Shown in pieces: positions 18,197-32,162 of a stretch of 64,000 bases of DNA. This DNA comes from Blastococcus sp. TF02A-26 (GTDB lineage: Bacteria; Actinomycetota; Actinomycetes; Mycobacteriales; Geodermatophilaceae), in assembly GCF_003319125.1 (NCBI RefSeq), contig NZ_QOHG01000022.1, positions 1 to 64,000 on the forward strand, in the 5' to 3' direction. The notes beneath the pieces were generated by a model. The model did no database searches and was not told the origin of the DNA. It was given only the letters and a program-made list of their open reading frames with translations. The position numbers and the translations under genes are program-made. Within the stretch, counting starts at the first letter, position 1. Each line of letters opens with the position of its first letter.

Positions 18197-18595
18197 TCAC
18201 CGGTTCTGCATGCTGCGCGCGGCCATCTCCAGGTAGCCCCAGAGGGTGGCGTCCTGCTCGGGGGTCAGCTCCAGCGAGTCCACGGCGTCGCGCATGTTCG
18301 ACAGCCACGCGTCCCGCTCGGCCGGGCCGATGGCGAAGGGGGCGTGCCGCATGCGGAGCCGGGGGTGGCCGCGCTGCTGCGAGTAGGTGGTCGGCCCGCC
18401 CCAGTACTGCTCGAGGAACATCCGCAGCCGGGTCTCGGCGCCCTCCCAGTCGTCCTGGGGGTACAGCGGCGCGAGCACCGGGTCGGTGCGGACGCCGGCG
18501 TAGAACCGCGACACCAACCGGTCGAAGGTCGGCGCTCCGCCCACCTCGTCGTAGAAGGCGCGCGCCGAGGGCAGGGTCGGGCTCGGCTCGCTCAC
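18197..18595 (-). CDS. Group II truncated hemoglobin
   Basis: The 132-residue 2/2 globin belongs to the TrHbO/GlbO class, which binds O2 and may detoxify NO or peroxide or pass O2 to respiration. Family marks are [26 protein letters not shown], the [25 protein letters not shown] segment, proximal His in [10 protein letters not shown], and the Trp of group II in [16 protein letters not shown] at 18595 is 4 bp after the MFS stop codon, so the two genes are probably cotranscribed. Confidence 0.93.
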   Translation of the reverse strand: MSEPSPTLPSARAFYDEVGGAPTFDRLVSRFYAGVRTDPVLAPLYPQDDWEGAETRLRMFLEQYWGGPTTYSQQRGHPRLRMRHAPFAIGPAERDAWLSNMRDAVDSLELTPEQDATLWGYLEMAARSMQNR

Positions 18596-18599
18596 GGCT

Positions 18600-19895
18600 T
18601 CATCGTCCCGCAGACACGGGGGTGGCCGCCACGCCGTCCGCCCGCGCGGCGGCCTGCAGGCGGCTCCAGGACAGCAGCGGTGGCAGGACGGCGAGCACGC
18701 CGAGGCCACCGATCAGCGCGACCACGCCGCTGGGCGCGAGCCCCTCGGCGGCCAGGCCGGCGCCCAGCGCACCCAGGCCCTGCACGCCGTACAGGCCGCT
18801 CACCGCGACGCCCACGGCCCGGCCGCGGAAGGCCCGCGGCACCTCCTGCACGAAGGTGACGTTCAGCGGGATCGTCCACGCGCCGCCGATCCCGGCGACG
18901 AACATGCAGGCCAGGACGACGGCGAAGGTGCCAGCACCGGCGGGTGCCCACAGGGCGACGAGTCCGGCGGCGAGGACCGGCACCAGCGAGAGCAGCACCA
19001 GCGCGGGGACGAGGCGGTCCCGCCAGGCGGGGGGCACCAGCCGGCCGAGCAGCAGCCCGCCCACGGTCACCCCGAGCGGGTTGGCCGCGAGCAGCAGGCC
19101 CACCCCGGTCGCGCCGCCGCCGATCTCGTCCACCAGGGGCGCGGCGATGCCCTCGGCGGCGTTGGCGAACATCACACCGACCCAGACCAGCACGACGATG
19201 GTCAGCAGCCGGGGCGTGCGCCGGATCAGCCGCAGACCCTCGCCGGCGTCCCGCCACACCGAGCGCGGGCCCTCGGCCGCGGCGGGGGCGGGGCGGGGCT
19301 GCAGGCGGGCGTTGAGCCACAGCGCGGAGACGGCGAAGGTGGCGGCGTCCAGCAGCAGCACCCACGAGGGGTGCAGCGCCCAGATGAGCGTGCCGCCCAG
19401 CGCGAAGCCGACCACCTGCGACATCTGGGAGCTGACGCTGGTCAGCGCCGTGGCCAGGGCGTAGCGGTCGCCGGTGAGGACGTCGGCCACGAGCGCCGAC
19501 CGGGCCGACTCGAACGGCGGGGCGAACAGCGACACGAGCAGCAGCAGGACCAGCAGGACCGGCAGCGGCGCCCCCGGCACGGCCATGCCGGCGACCAGCA
19601 GGGCACGCACCGCGTCGCTGGCGACGAGGACGCGGTGCCGGGGGAGCCGGTCGGCGAGGGTGGCCAGCAGCGGCCCGCCGACCAGCCAGGGGAGGTAGCT
19701 GATGGCGAAGGTGATGGCGCTCAGCAGCGGGGAGTCGGTGCGCTCGTAGACCAGGACGGTCAGGGCGACGCGGGCGAGCTGGTCGCCGATGGTGGAGAGC
19801 AGGAAGGTCCCGAACAGCGGCCGGAACTCCGCGACGGCGAAGACCTCGCGGTAGGTCGCCTGCCGGACCGGCTGGGCCACCGGCGGGCCGGTCAC
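18600..19895 (-). CDS. MFS transporter
   Basis: The 431-residue major facilitator has about 12 hydrophobic helices. It starts near [30 protein letters not shown], typical of the DHA-type drug/metabolite exporters, and has the loop-2 motif as [17 protein letters not shown]. The substrate cannot be assigned. GTG at 19895 overlaps the stop of the upstream mechanosensitive channel gene by 4 bp, so they are translationally coupled. Confidence 0.88.
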   Translation of the reverse strand: MTGPPVAQPVRQATYREVFAVAEFRPLFGTFLLSTIGDQLARVALTVLVYERTDSPLLSAITFAISYLPWLVGGPLLATLADRLPRHRVLVASDAVRALLVAGMAVPGAPLPVLLVLLLLVSLFAPPFESARSALVADVLTGDRYALATALTSVSSQMSQVVGFALGGTLIWALHPSWVLLLDAATFAVSALWLNARLQPRPAPAAAEGPRSVWRDAGEGLRLIRRTPRLLTIVVLVWVGVMFANAAEGIAAPLVDEIGGGATGVGLLLAANPLGVTVGGLLLGRLVPPAWRDRLVPALVLLSLVPVLAAGLVALWAPAGAGTFAVVLACMFVAGIGGAWTIPLNVTFVQEVPRAFRGRAVGVAVSGLYGVQGLGALGAGLAAEGLAPSGVVALIGGLGVLAVLPPLLSWSRLQAAARADGVAATPVSAGR

Positions 19896-20911
19896 CGGGG
19901 GGCTCCGGGCGCGGCTCCGGCGCCGAGGACCGGGTTCGGCGTCCGGATGCCCTCGGCGGCGAACCGCTCGGACAGCCGCAGCCGGAGCTCGCGGGCCACC
20001 CGCCACTGGTCGGCGTTGGTGCTGCGGACCTGCACGCGCATGACCACGCCCTGGGCGGTGATCTGCTCGACACCGAGGGACTCGGGCTCGGCCAGCAGGA
20101 CCTCGGCCCACTCCGGCTGGGCGTACAGCTCGTCGGCGACCTCCTGCATGACGGCCTTGCACGCGTCGAGGTCGGTGTCGTGGGCGACGGGCATGTCGAT
20201 CACCACCTGGGCGAAGCCCTGGCTCTTGTTGCCCACCCGCAGGACCTCGCCGTTGCGGACGTACCAGACCACCCCGTGGGCGTCGCGCAGCCGCGTGATG
20301 CGCAGCCCGACCGCCTCGACGGTGCCGACGGCCTCGCCCAGGTCGACGACGTCGCCGACGCCGTACTGGTCCTCGAGGATGATCCCGATCCCGGCGATGA
20401 AGTCCTTGACCAGGTTCTGCGCGCCGAAGCCGAGCGCGACGCCCACCACGCCGGCGCTGGCGATGATCGGCGCCAGGTTCACGCCGAGCTCGCCCAGCAC
20501 GAGGACGACGGCGATGCCGAACACCACGAACGAGGCGAAGCTGCGCAGCACCGAGCTGATCGCCGCCGCCCGCTGGGTGCGGCGTTCGGCGATGGTCTCC
20601 AGCCCGTCCGGGTCGGCGGCCCGGACGCGGTTGCGCCACGGCCGCAGGATGGTCGGCATGGCGCCGGTGGCGGTCCGGCCGGTCAGCCGCCGGATGCCCC
20701 GGTGCAGGAGCAGGCGCACCACCACGGCCAGCAGGACGATCAGCACGATCCGCGCCGGCTTGGCGATCAGCGCATCAGCGTTGGCCGCCAGCCAGTCGAG
20801 GCCGAACAGGTCGTAGACGCGGGCGCACAGCGAACCGGCGTCGGTCACGCACTCCGGGAGCTCCGCGTCGGCACCCTCGGCTGCGACCACGGACAGTGAA
20901 CCGCTCATCAC
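19892..20911 (-). CDS. Mechanosensitive ion channel of the MscS family
   Basis: The 339-residue protein releases solutes on hypo-osmotic shock. Two or three membrane helices lie near residues 40-150. The pore-lining helix is IIASAGVVGVALGFGAQNLVKDFIAG, followed by the beta domain (DQYGVGDVVDLGEAVGTVEAVGLRITRLRDAHGVVWYVRNGE). The cytoplasmic cage forms the C-terminus. It starts with GTG at 20911 or ATG at 20908; the difference is one residue. It heads an operon with the MFS and hemoglobin genes. Confidence 0.93.
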   Translation of the reverse strand: MMSGSLSVVAAEGADAELPECVTDAGSLCARVYDLFGLDWLAANADALIAKPARIVLIVLLAVVVRLLLHRGIRRLTGRTATGAMPTILRPWRNRVRAADPDGLETIAERRTQRAAAISSVLRSFASFVVFGIAVVLVLGELGVNLAPIIASAGVVGVALGFGAQNLVKDFIAGIGIILEDQYGVGDVVDLGEAVGTVEAVGLRITRLRDAHGVVWYVRNGEVLRVGNKSQGFAQVVIDMPVAHDTDLDACKAVMQEVADELYAQPEWAEVLLAEPESLGVEQITAQGVVMRVQVRSTNADQWRVARELRLRLSERFAAEGIRTPNPVLGAGAAPGAPR

Positions 20912-20941
20912 CGTCCATGGTCGCAGGCCGGCGGCCGGGAG

Positions 20942-23026
<2,085 letters not shown>

Positions 23027-23162
23027 CCGGCCACGGTAGGTGACCCCGCCGACGGCCGGGCGGGCATCTCACGAGCGCAGGAGGGCTGTTCCGGGCCATG
23101 ATGGGGACGCCCGTGGGTCGCGCAGCACCCAGCGGCACGTCCCGGGGCGCTGGAGGTGCCCC

Positions 23163-23768
23163 GTGCGTCGTGCCGTCGACGGGTCGCCCGCGAGCCAGCC
23201 GGGCCCGCGTCGCGACCCCGTGCCCCTACCGCTGACACCCGTGCCCGGCCGCGGGACCGCCGCGGCCACCCTGCTGCTGAACGCGACCTACGAGCCGCTG
23301 TGCGTGGTCTCCAGCCGACGGGCGATCGTGCTCGTGCTGGCCCAGAAGGCGGTCTCGGTCGACTCCTCGGAGGACGTCGTGCACGCCGAGTCGGTGGCCG
23401 TGCCGGTGCCGGTCGTGGTGCGGCTGACCCGCTACGTGCGGGTGCCCTACCCGGCGCAGGTGCCGCTGTCGCGCCGGGCGGTGTTCACCCGCGACGGGCA
23501 GACCTGCGTCTACTGCGGGAGCTCGGCGACCAGCATCGACCACGTCGTGCCGCGCAGCCGCGGAGGCACGCACACCTGGGACAACGTCGTCGCCGCCTGC
23601 CGCCGCTGCAACCACACCAAGGCCGACCGGTCGCTGGCCGAGATGGGCTGGAAGCTGCCGCACCCGCCGCACACCCCCAGCGGCGCGGCGTGGCGGCTGC
23701 TCGGGCACCGGACGGTGGACCCGCGCTGGCGCGAGTGGCTCGGCATGCCCGAGACCGTCTCGGCATGA
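23163..23768 (+). CDS. HNH endonuclease family protein
   Basis: The 201-residue protein is of the actinobacterial housekeeping HNH type. The N-terminal half (LLLNATYEPLCVVSSRRAIVLVLAQKA) is a conserved domain of unknown role. The C-terminal half is the HNH nuclease: CVYCGS, SIDHVVPRSRGGTHTWDNVVAACRRCNHTKADR, with the His of DHV and the terminal Asn/His of the motif. GTG at 23163 was chosen for its GGAGGTG ribosome site 5 nt upstream; a later GTG at 23220 is possible. It is coupled by ATGA to the next gene. Confidence 0.9.
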   Translation: MRRAVDGSPASQPGPRRDPVPLPLTPVPGRGTAAATLLLNATYEPLCVVSSRRAIVLVLAQKAVSVDSSEDVVHAESVAVPVPVVVRLTRYVRVPYPAQVPLSRRAVFTRDGQTCVYCGSSATSIDHVVPRSRGGTHTWDNVVAACRRCNHTKADRSLAEMGWKLPHPPHTPSGAAWRLLGHRTVDPRWREWLGMPETVSA

Positions 23769-24628
23769 CGTCGCTGGGGACGGCGCGGCGGCTGTGGGCG
23801 CTGGGGGAGCCCTTCCACGCGCTCACCTACTTCGCGGCCGAGGCGCGGACGGCGGCCGAGGACGCCGGCATCCGCGGCTTCTGGTCGGGCTACTTCGCGA
23901 TGCGGGCCGCGCCGCTGGGGCCGGTGGGGCCCGAGGTCGTGACGGCGACCTTCGTCGGGTTCGCGCCGTCGTTCGTGCGGCGGTGGGTGCCGGCGGTGTG
24001 GGAGGCGGTCGCGCCCGCGGACGCCCTGGCCGCCCGGCTCGCCGGGGTCGACGCCGCCGTCCGGCGCGTGCTCGGCGAGGAGTGGCCGGACTCGGCCGAG
24101 GCGGCGGAGGCCGCCGACCTGGCGGGGCGGGCCGCAGCTGCCGTCGACGTCCCCGGCCGGCCGCTCGCAGCGGCCAACGCCGGCGTCCCGCTGCCCGACC
24201 GGCCGCACCTGGCGCTGTGGCAGGCGCTCACCACGCTGCGCGAGCACCGCGGCGACGGGCACACTGTGGCGCTGGTCCAGCGCGGGATCTCGGGGCCGGC
24301 CTCCCACGTCCTCGCCGTCGCCGCCGGCCGGACCGACCGCGAGTGGCTGCTCAAGGCGCGTGGCTGGAGCGGGCAGGAGTGGGACGACGCCGCGGCCGGG
24401 CTCGCCCACCGGGGGTGGCTGGCCGGCGGTGAGCTGACCGCCGAGGGGCTGGCCGCGGTGGCCGCGGTCGAGGCCGACACCGACCGGCTGGCGCGAGGTC
24501 CGTGGCAGGCGCTGGGCGACCCCGGCTGCGACCGGCTCGCCGCACTGCTGGCCCCGGTGCGCCGCGCCGTCGTCGCGGCCGGCGACTGGCCGACCGGCAA
24601 CCCGATCGGCGCCCCCGACCCCTCCTGA
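23765..24628 (+). CDS. SCO6745 family protein
   Basis: The 287-residue protein is helical and alanine-rich, with the N-terminus LWALGEPFHALTYFAAEAR and the block RGFWSGYFAMRAAPLGPVGPEVVTATFVGFAPSFVRRWVPAVW that mark this actinobacterial family. The C-terminal half (REWLLKARGWSGQEWDDAAAGLAHRGWL) resembles a winged-helix unit. The function is unknown; a regulator is possible. It overlaps the HNH gene by 4 bp and ends at a long hairpin. Confidence 0.8.
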   Translation: MTSLGTARRLWALGEPFHALTYFAAEARTAAEDAGIRGFWSGYFAMRAAPLGPVGPEVVTATFVGFAPSFVRRWVPAVWEAVAPADALAARLAGVDAAVRRVLGEEWPDSAEAAEAADLAGRAAAAVDVPGRPLAAANAGVPLPDRPHLALWQALTTLREHRGDGHTVALVQRGISGPASHVLAVAAGRTDREWLLKARGWSGQEWDDAAAGLAHRGWLAGGELTAEGLAAVAAVEADTDRLARGPWQALGDPGCDRLAALLAPVRRAVVAAGDWPTGNPIGAPDPS

Positions 24629-24631
24629 GTC

Positions 24632-24694
24632 GAGGCATGGGAAGCGATCCCCACGATCTGGGCGTGCAGACGTGGGGATCGCTTCCCATGCCTC
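24632..24694. terminator. Long perfect hairpin between convergent genes
   Basis: A 24-bp perfect stem (24632-24655 with 24671-24694, outer arm GAGGCATGGGAAGCGATCCC) encloses a 15-nt loop, in which TCT/AGA can pair further. It begins 4 bp after the SCO6745-family stop and contains the kynureninase stop codon (24693-24695). It should end both converging transcripts. Confidence 0.75.
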
Positions 24695-25946
24695 ACGTGA
24701 CCCGGGAGCGCTCCGTCGGATACGCCTCGTGCGCGCCCTCGGCGAGGACGGCGCGGAAGCGGTCCATCGCGTCCCAGACGTCGACGAACCGGGTGTAGAG
24801 CGGCGCGCAGCCCAGTCGCACCCGGTCCGGCGTCCGGAAGTCCGGGACGACGCCGCGGTCGACCAGCGCCTGCGTGATCTGCCACGCCTGCGGGTGGGCG
24901 AGGCTGACGTGCGAGCCGCGGCGGGCGGCGTCGCGCGGCGAGGCGAGGACGACGCCGTGCGGCGCCAGGTGCTCGTCGGCCAGGGCGACCACCAGGTCGG
25001 TCAGGGCCCGTCCCTTCGCCGCCAGCGCCTCGATGCCGGCCTCGGCCACCAGCCGCGCGCCCACCTCGACCGCGGCCGTGGCCAGCACGGGCGGCGTCCC
25101 CACGCCGAAGCGCTCGATGCCCGGGGCCGGGTCGTAGGCCGGGCCCATGGCGAACTGGTCGCGCTGGCCGAACCAGCCCCAGATGGGCTGGCGCAGCTCG
25201 TCCTGCAGCTCCCGCCGCACGTAGAGGAACGCCGGCGCGCCCGGCCCGCCGTTCAGGTACTTGTAGGTGCACCCCACCGCCAGGTCGGCGCCCACGGCGT
25301 CCAGCTCGACCGGCACCGCGCCGGCCGCGTGCGAGAGGTCCCACAGCACCAGGGCGCCGGCGTCGTGCACGAGCCGCGTGACGGCGGCGAGGTCGGGCAG
25401 CGCACCCGACCGGTAGGCCACGGCCGAGAGGACGACGACCGCGACCCGCTCGTCCAGCGCCGCGGCCAGCACGTCGAGGTCGAGGCCCTCGTCGATGTCG
25501 GCCGGGATCTCGCGCACCTCCATCCCGCGGGCGGCGGCCGCGCCGGCGACCAGGTAGCGGTCGGTGGGGAAGTCGTCGGCGCAGCAGACCAGCACGTCGC
25601 GGCCCGGGCGGGCGTCGGCGCCGGCGACCAGCAGCTTGTAGAGGTCCACCGACGTCGAGTCCGACACCAGGACCTCGCCGGGCCGGGCGCCGAGCACGCC
25701 GGTGCCGATCACGTCGCCGACCTCGGTGGCCCGGCCGATCCAGTCCGCCCACGAGCCGACCAGGCCGCGGCCCCACTGCTCCTCCACCACGCGGGCGAGG
25801 GCGGCCGGGGTCTCGCGGGGGAGCCGCCCCAGGGAGTTGCCGTCGAGGTACAGCAGCGCGTCGTCGGCGATCACGAACCGGTCGCGGAACGGGGCGAGCT
25901 CATCGGCGGCGTCGAGGGTCGCGGCGGCCGCGCGGGAGAGGTCCAC
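24693..25946 (-). CDS. kynU: Kynureninase
   Basis: This pyridoxal-phosphate enzyme splits kynurenine to anthranilate and alanine in tryptophan breakdown. The 417-residue chain has the fold-type I features of KynU: LYLDGNSLGRLPRET at the N-terminus, SDSTSVDLYKLL, WDLSHAAGAVPVELDAVGADLAVGCTYKYLNGGPGAPAF with the PLP lysine in TYKYLNGG, and PIWGWFGQRDQFAM. No tryptophan dioxygenase or kynurenine formamidase gene is nearby, so the pathway partners must be elsewhere. GTG at 25946 is used. TAGACA, 6 nt upstream, may be the -10 box. Confidence 0.96.
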   Translation of the reverse strand: MDLSRAAAATLDAADELAPFRDRFVIADDALLYLDGNSLGRLPRETPAALARVVEEQWGRGLVGSWADWIGRATEVGDVIGTGVLGARPGEVLVSDSTSVDLYKLLVAGADARPGRDVLVCCADDFPTDRYLVAGAAAARGMEVREIPADIDEGLDLDVLAAALDERVAVVVLSAVAYRSGALPDLAAVTRLVHDAGALVLWDLSHAAGAVPVELDAVGADLAVGCTYKYLNGGPGAPAFLYVRRELQDELRQPIWGWFGQRDQFAMGPAYDPAPGIERFGVGTPPVLATAAVEVGARLVAEAGIEALAAKGRALTDLVVALADEHLAPHGVVLASPRDAARRGSHVSLAHPQAWQITQALVDRGVVPDFRTPDRVRLGCAPLYTRFVDVWDAMDRFRAVLAEGAHEAYPTERSRVT

Positions 25947-26069
25947 GACCCCTGTCTACAGACCCCGCAGCACGTCGCGCGCGAAAGGCCCCGAGGGACG
26001 GTCGACGTCCGCCCCGCCGTGCCGGGACACGACGCGTCGCGGACGGCGGCTGCCGGTAGGTTGTCGGGC

Positions 26070-26411
26070 GTGAGCGTCGTCGAGACCATCCTCATCTTCG
26101 CGGTGATCCCGCTGGCGATCGTGCTGTTCTTCGCCGTGCTGACCCTCCTGCCCGGGCGGGCGAAGAAGGTCCGCTACAAGCCCGGCCAGCCGTGGGAGCA
26201 CGAGCCGGTCTGGTACGAGCCGCACCCGGTGGGTGGCGGTCACGGCAGCGGCCACGACAGCGAGCCGAAGGCGATCGGCTCGTCGGTGTACCACGAGCCG
26301 GGCGGTCCGGGGCACGGGCACGACTCCGTGTCCGGCGGTGCGTCGGCGGCCCCGGCCCGGCCCGCGCCGGTGTCCGCCGGCCCGCTCGGCGGCGCCCGCG
26401 GGACCTGGTGA
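26070..26411 (+). CDS. CtaJ-like small membrane protein (aa3-type oxidase subunit family)
   Basis: The 113-residue protein has one N-terminal membrane helix (TILIFAVIPLAIVLFFAVLTLL), then the segment RYKPGQPWEHEPVWYEPHP, then a Gly/His-rich tail. The helix plus YxPGQPWxxEPVWW-like motif is that of CtaJ, a small subunit of the actinobacterial aa3 cytochrome oxidase. The His-rich tail (GGGHGSGHDS, GPGHGHD) might bind metal. TAGGTT at 26057-26062 is 7 nt before the GTG, as for a leaderless mRNA. The oxidase genes themselves are not in the window. Confidence 0.72.
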   Translation: MSVVETILIFAVIPLAIVLFFAVLTLLPGRAKKVRYKPGQPWEHEPVWYEPHPVGGGHGSGHDSEPKAIGSSVYHEPGGPGHGHDSVSGGASAAPARPAPVSAGPLGGARGTW

Positions 26412-26459
26412 GCCCGGCGCGATGACCACTGCACCCCAGACTCGTCCCGGAGGTCGGCG

Positions 26460-26921
26460 ATGACCAGCACGCTCGAGGCCACGTCGCACGACACGGCCAC
26501 CGCCCACACGTCCACGGCCCGCACCGACGAGGTCGAGCAGGACCACCAGCTCTTCACGCTGCCGGAGCTCAGCCGCCTCGACGAGGCGCTGACCATGTCG
26601 TCGCGGGAGACGGGTCTGCGGTTCACCCTCTACATCGGTGACCTCGGCGCCCGGACCCGGAGCCGCGCGGAGGAGCTGCACGCCACCTCCGGCGGCGACC
26701 CGGCCAGCGGGGTGCTCCTGGCGGTCTCGCCGGGCCAGCGCGTCGTCGAGGTCGTGACCGGGCACGCGGCCGCGCGCCGGCTCCCCGACCGCGCCTGCGC
26801 CCTCGCCGTCCTCTCGATGACGAACTCGTTCGCCGGAGGCGACCTGGTCGGCGGCATCGTCAACGGCCTGCGCCAGATGTCAGACCAGGCCGGCCACCCG
26901 CGGGGCCTCACCACGCACTGA
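26460..26921 (+). CDS. DUF5130 family protein
   Basis: The 153-residue protein begins with a flexible Thr/Ala/His-rich stretch. A compact domain then runs from LFTLPELSRLDEALTMSSRETGLRFTLYIGDL to the VEVVTGHAAARRLPDRACALAVLSMTNSFAGGDLVGGIVNGLRQM helix. The order recalls TPM-like domains. It matches DUF5130, whose role is unknown. ATG at 26460 has GGAGG 6 nt upstream. It follows the CtaJ-like gene by 48 bp and may be in the same transcript. Confidence 0.85.
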   Translation: MTSTLEATSHDTATAHTSTARTDEVEQDHQLFTLPELSRLDEALTMSSRETGLRFTLYIGDLGARTRSRAEELHATSGGDPASGVLLAVSPGQRVVEVVTGHAAARRLPDRACALAVLSMTNSFAGGDLVGGIVNGLRQMSDQAGHPRGLTTH

Positions 26922-26930
26922 GCGAGGTGC

Positions 26931-27830
26931 TCAGGGGCGCGCGTCGTCCGATCCCGCGGTCGCGACGGCGGGGCGCCGCCGCGTCCGGCGGCTGATCGCC
27001 CACGCGATCCCGGCCACCGGGGCCGCCACGAGGAGCCACGGCAGGACGACGCCGAGGACGACGACGACCGCGCCCACGGCCGTGAGCAGCCCGCGCCACC
27101 CGGCACCCAGCCCCCCGACGAAGCCGTCGGGGCCACCGCCGGCCGCCGGCGGGCTCTCCGGAGTCAGGTGCACGGTGAGGGTCGACAGGTCCACCTGGTC
27201 GGCGAGGAAGGCCCGCTGCGACTGCAGCGACTCCAGCTGACCCTGCCGGTCGGCCAGCGTCGACTCGACGGACAACAGCGCCTGGGTGTCCGCGGCGTCG
27301 TCCAGCAGGGTCAGCAGCCGCGCCACCGACGTCTGCAGCGCCGCGATCCGCGCGTCCAGGTCCACGGCAGCGGCCGTCACGTCGGAGCGGGTCACCGACA
27401 CGCTCTCCACCTCGCCGACGTCGTCCAGGTCGTCCAGGACGCCGTCCAGTGCGTCGGCCGGCACCCGGACCACGAGGTCGGCGACGGCGTCGTCCCCGTC
27501 GTCGCCCGAGCCGGCCCGCTCGGTGCGCTCCTCGACCCGGCCGCCGGCCGCCGCGACCAGCTCGTCGACCCGGTCGGCGCCCTCGAGGGGGTCGTCCACG
27601 ACGACCGAGGCCGTCGCGGTCGAGATCACCTGCCGGTCGGTGTCCGCGGAGCCGTCGTCGGACCCGCCGCCGGCGCCGGAGTCCTCCGCGCCCCCGGGCT
27701 CGGGCAGCACGGCCGCGCTGCCACCGCCGTCCCCGCTGCTCGAGTCGTCCCCGCTCGTGCAGCCCCCGGCCAGCGCCAGGAGCAGCGCCGTGACCAGTGC
27801 CGTGACCGCTGTGCTCCGGGAGCGCCGCAT
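26931..27830 (-). CDS. DUF4349 domain-containing lipoprotein
   Basis: The 299-residue envelope protein begins with a lipoprotein signal (lipobox LAGGC near residue 24) and a Ser/Gly/Asp-rich linker. The DUF4349 domain (TATASVVVDDPLEGADRVDELVAAAGG) follows, with a coiled coil (LDARIAALQTSVARLLTLL through LADRQGQLESLQSQRAFLADQ). One membrane helix near residues 240-275 and a basic tail end the chain. The double anchoring (lipid plus helix) suggests a bracing role at the membrane. TAGCGT 6 nt before the ATG points to a leaderless message. Confidence 0.88.
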   Translation of the reverse strand: MRRSRSTAVTALVTALLLALAGGCTSGDDSSSGDGGGSAAVLPEPGGAEDSGAGGGSDDGSADTDRQVISTATASVVVDDPLEGADRVDELVAAAGGRVEERTERAGSGDDGDDAVADLVVRVPADALDGVLDDLDDVGEVESVSVTRSDVTAAAVDLDARIAALQTSVARLLTLLDDAADTQALLSVESTLADRQGQLESLQSQRAFLADQVDLSTLTVHLTPESPPAAGGGPDGFVGGLGAGWRGLLTAVGAVVVVLGVVLPWLLVAAPVAGIAWAISRRTRRRPAVATAGSDDARP

Positions 27831-27896
27831 GGGCGGACGCTAGGCCCGAGGGCCCGTGGGGGACAGCGTCGAGGCCCGATCGTGACGGAACGCCGA

Positions 27897-27941
27897 GACG
27901 TCAGGGGCCCGGAACCGATCCGGTCCCGGGCCCCTGACGTC
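27897..27941 (-). terminator. Hairpin terminator after pepN
   Basis: A perfect 16-bp outer stem (GACGTCAGGGGCCCGG at 27897-27912 with 27926-27941) continues after one mismatch into an inner ACCG/CGGT stem. It lies 6 bp after the pepN stop and between pepN and the DUF4349 gene start, so it isolates the two minus-strand transcripts. Confidence 0.7.
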
Positions 27942-27947
27942 CGGCGG

Positions 27948-30500
<2,553 letters not shown>

Positions 30501-30640
30501 ACCAGGCAGCTTCGCACGGGGTGCCGACGCGCCGCCGATCAGCGGATCGGGGGAACAACGCGGGCGGGCGCCGACTTGGCAGCCCGCAGGGGGCCGGTTG
30601 CGCAGCGCGCCGGCCACGAGCACGTGAGGGAGCACCACGC

Positions 30641-31300
30641 ATGACCGAGGCAGTGCAGAGCGCGCCGACGAAGGCCCGCGTCGACTTCTGGTTCGACCCG
30701 CTGTGTCCCTGGGCGTGGCTGACCAGCCGCTGGGTGCGCGAGGCGGCGAAGGTGCGCGACATCGACCTGCACTGGCACGTCATGTCGCTGGCGGTGCTCA
30801 ACCGCGGGCGGGACCTGCCCGAGGAGTACCGGGAGATGATGACGAAGGCGATCGGCCCGGTGCGGGTCGCGATCGCCGCCGCCCAGCAGCACGGCGACGA
30901 GGTGCTCGGCGACCTCTACACGGCCATGGGCACGCTGCGCCACCACGAGGGCGTGGAGCTCGACGAGCTGATCGTCCCGGCGCTCGAGCGGGTCGGCCTG
31001 CCGGTCTCGCTGGCCGAGGCCGCGACGTCCACCGAGTACGACGAGGCGCTGGAGAAGAGCCACCACGCCGGCATGGACCCGGTCGGCGACGACGTCGGCA
31101 CCCCGGTCATGCACATCGACGGCGTCGCCTTCTTCGGGCCGGTCATCAGCAAGGTGCCCACCGGTGAGGACGCCGGCAAGGCCTTCGACGGTGCGGTCCT
31201 GCTGGCCAACCTCCCCGACTTCTGGGAGCTCAAGCGCACCCGGACCTCCGGCCCCGACATGGACTCGGTCCCGGCCGACACCCTGGAGCTCACCCGGTAA
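30641..31300 (+). CDS. Mycothiol-dependent nitroreductase, Rv2466c family (DsbA-like)
   Basis: The 219-residue thioredoxin-fold protein has the Rv2466c active site: [18 protein letters not shown] with Cys-Pro-Trp-Ala, where the single Cys reacts with mycothiol. The helical insert [22 protein letters not shown] and the cis-Pro region [16 protein letters not shown] are also typical. Homologues reduce mycothiol mixed disulfides and some nitro compounds under oxidative stress. ATG at 30641 has GAGGGAG upstream. Two small hairpins at 31323-31356 follow. Confidence 0.92.
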   Translation: MTEAVQSAPTKARVDFWFDPLCPWAWLTSRWVREAAKVRDIDLHWHVMSLAVLNRGRDLPEEYREMMTKAIGPVRVAIAAAQQHGDEVLGDLYTAMGTLRHHEGVELDELIVPALERVGLPVSLAEAATSTEYDEALEKSHHAGMDPVGDDVGTPVMHIDGVAFFGPVISKVPTGEDAGKAFDGAVLLANLPDFWELKRTRTSGPDMDSVPADTLELTR

Positions 31301-31322
31301 GGAGCCCGCTGCCCCCCGCCGC

Positions 31323-31356
31323 CCGCGAGCTCGCGGCGGGCCCCTGCAGCGGGGCC
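31323..31356 (+). terminator. Tandem hairpins after the Rv2466c-family gene
   Basis: The 14-bp palindrome CCGCGAGCTCGCGG (31323-31336) is followed by GGCCCC-TGCAGC-GGGGCC (31339-31356). Together they fill most of the 81-bp gap before the SDR gene and probably end the reductase transcript. Confidence 0.5.
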
Positions 31357-31381
31357 GGGTGGGGCCCGGCATGCTCTCCGC

Positions 31382-32137
31382 GTGCCGAGCCCCACCCGTC
31401 AGCGCATCCTGATCACCGGCGCGAGCTCCGGCCTCGGCGCCGGCATGGCCCGCCGCTTCGCCGCCCGCGGCCGCGACCTGGCCCTGGTCGCCCGCCGGCT
31501 GGAGCTCCTCGACGCCCTGCGCGACGAGCTGCTCGACGCGCACCCCGGCATCCGCGTGATCACCCGCGAGCTCGACATCGACGACGCCGCCGCGGTCGAC
31601 GAGGTGGTCCCGGCGATCGCCCGCGAGCTCGGCGGGATCGACCGGTTCATCGCCAACGCCGGCATCGGCAAGGGCGCCTCCGTCGGCACGGGGGAGGGGT
31701 GGGCCAACCGGGCGACGCTGTTCACCAACGTCCTGGGCACCCACGCCCAGTGCGAGGCCGCGGTCTCGCTGTTCCGCGAGCAGGGGCACGGGCACCTGGT
31801 GCTGATCTCGTCGGTGGCCTCCGTCCGGGGCATGCGCGGCACCCGGACGGCGTACGGCGCCAGCAAGGCCGCGCTCAACGCGCTCGCCGAGGGGATCCGC
31901 TCCGACCTGCTCGGCACCGGCATCCGGGTGACGACGGTGCTGCCCGGCTACATCGAGACCGAGCTCAACGTCGGCCGCCGCGGCCCGTTCACCGTGGACC
32001 TCGACACCGGGGTCGACGCGCTCGTGGCCGCGGTCGAGCGGGAGCCGGTGCGCGCCTACGTGCCCGAGTGGCCCTGGCGCCCCGTCGCCGGCCTGCTGCG
32101 CGTTCTGCCCCTGCCGGTGGTCCGCCGCCTCACCTGA
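31382..32137 (+). CDS. Short-chain dehydrogenase/reductase (SDR)
   Basis: The 251-residue Rossmann enzyme carries the NAD(P) motif ITGASSGLGAGMARRFAARG. Arg pairs after strand 2 (VARRLELL) favour NADPH. The structural motif is NAGIG, and the active site is Ser in ISSVAS with YGASK (Tyr and Lys). Its C-terminus contains a short hydrophobic stretch (WRPVAGLLRVLPLPVVRRL) like membrane-associated SDRs. The substrate is unknown. CATGCT at 31370-31375 lies 6 nt before the GTG start. Confidence 0.92.
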   Translation: MPSPTRQRILITGASSGLGAGMARRFAARGRDLALVARRLELLDALRDELLDAHPGIRVITRELDIDDAAAVDEVVPAIARELGGIDRFIANAGIGKGASVGTGEGWANRATLFTNVLGTHAQCEAAVSLFREQGHGHLVLISSVASVRGMRGTRTAYGASKAALNALAEGIRSDLLGTGIRVTTVLPGYIETELNVGRRGPFTVDLDTGVDALVAAVEREPVRAYVPEWPWRPVAGLLRVLPLPVVRRLT

Positions 32138-32162
32138 GGAGCGGAGCCGATAACGTCCGGCC

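Noticed and set aside
15081-18236. 1051-residue plus-strand frame opposite the ABC ATPase and GH13 genes
   Set aside because: Both opposite genes show complete motif sets. The long frame only reflects missing stop codons in GC-rich DNA.
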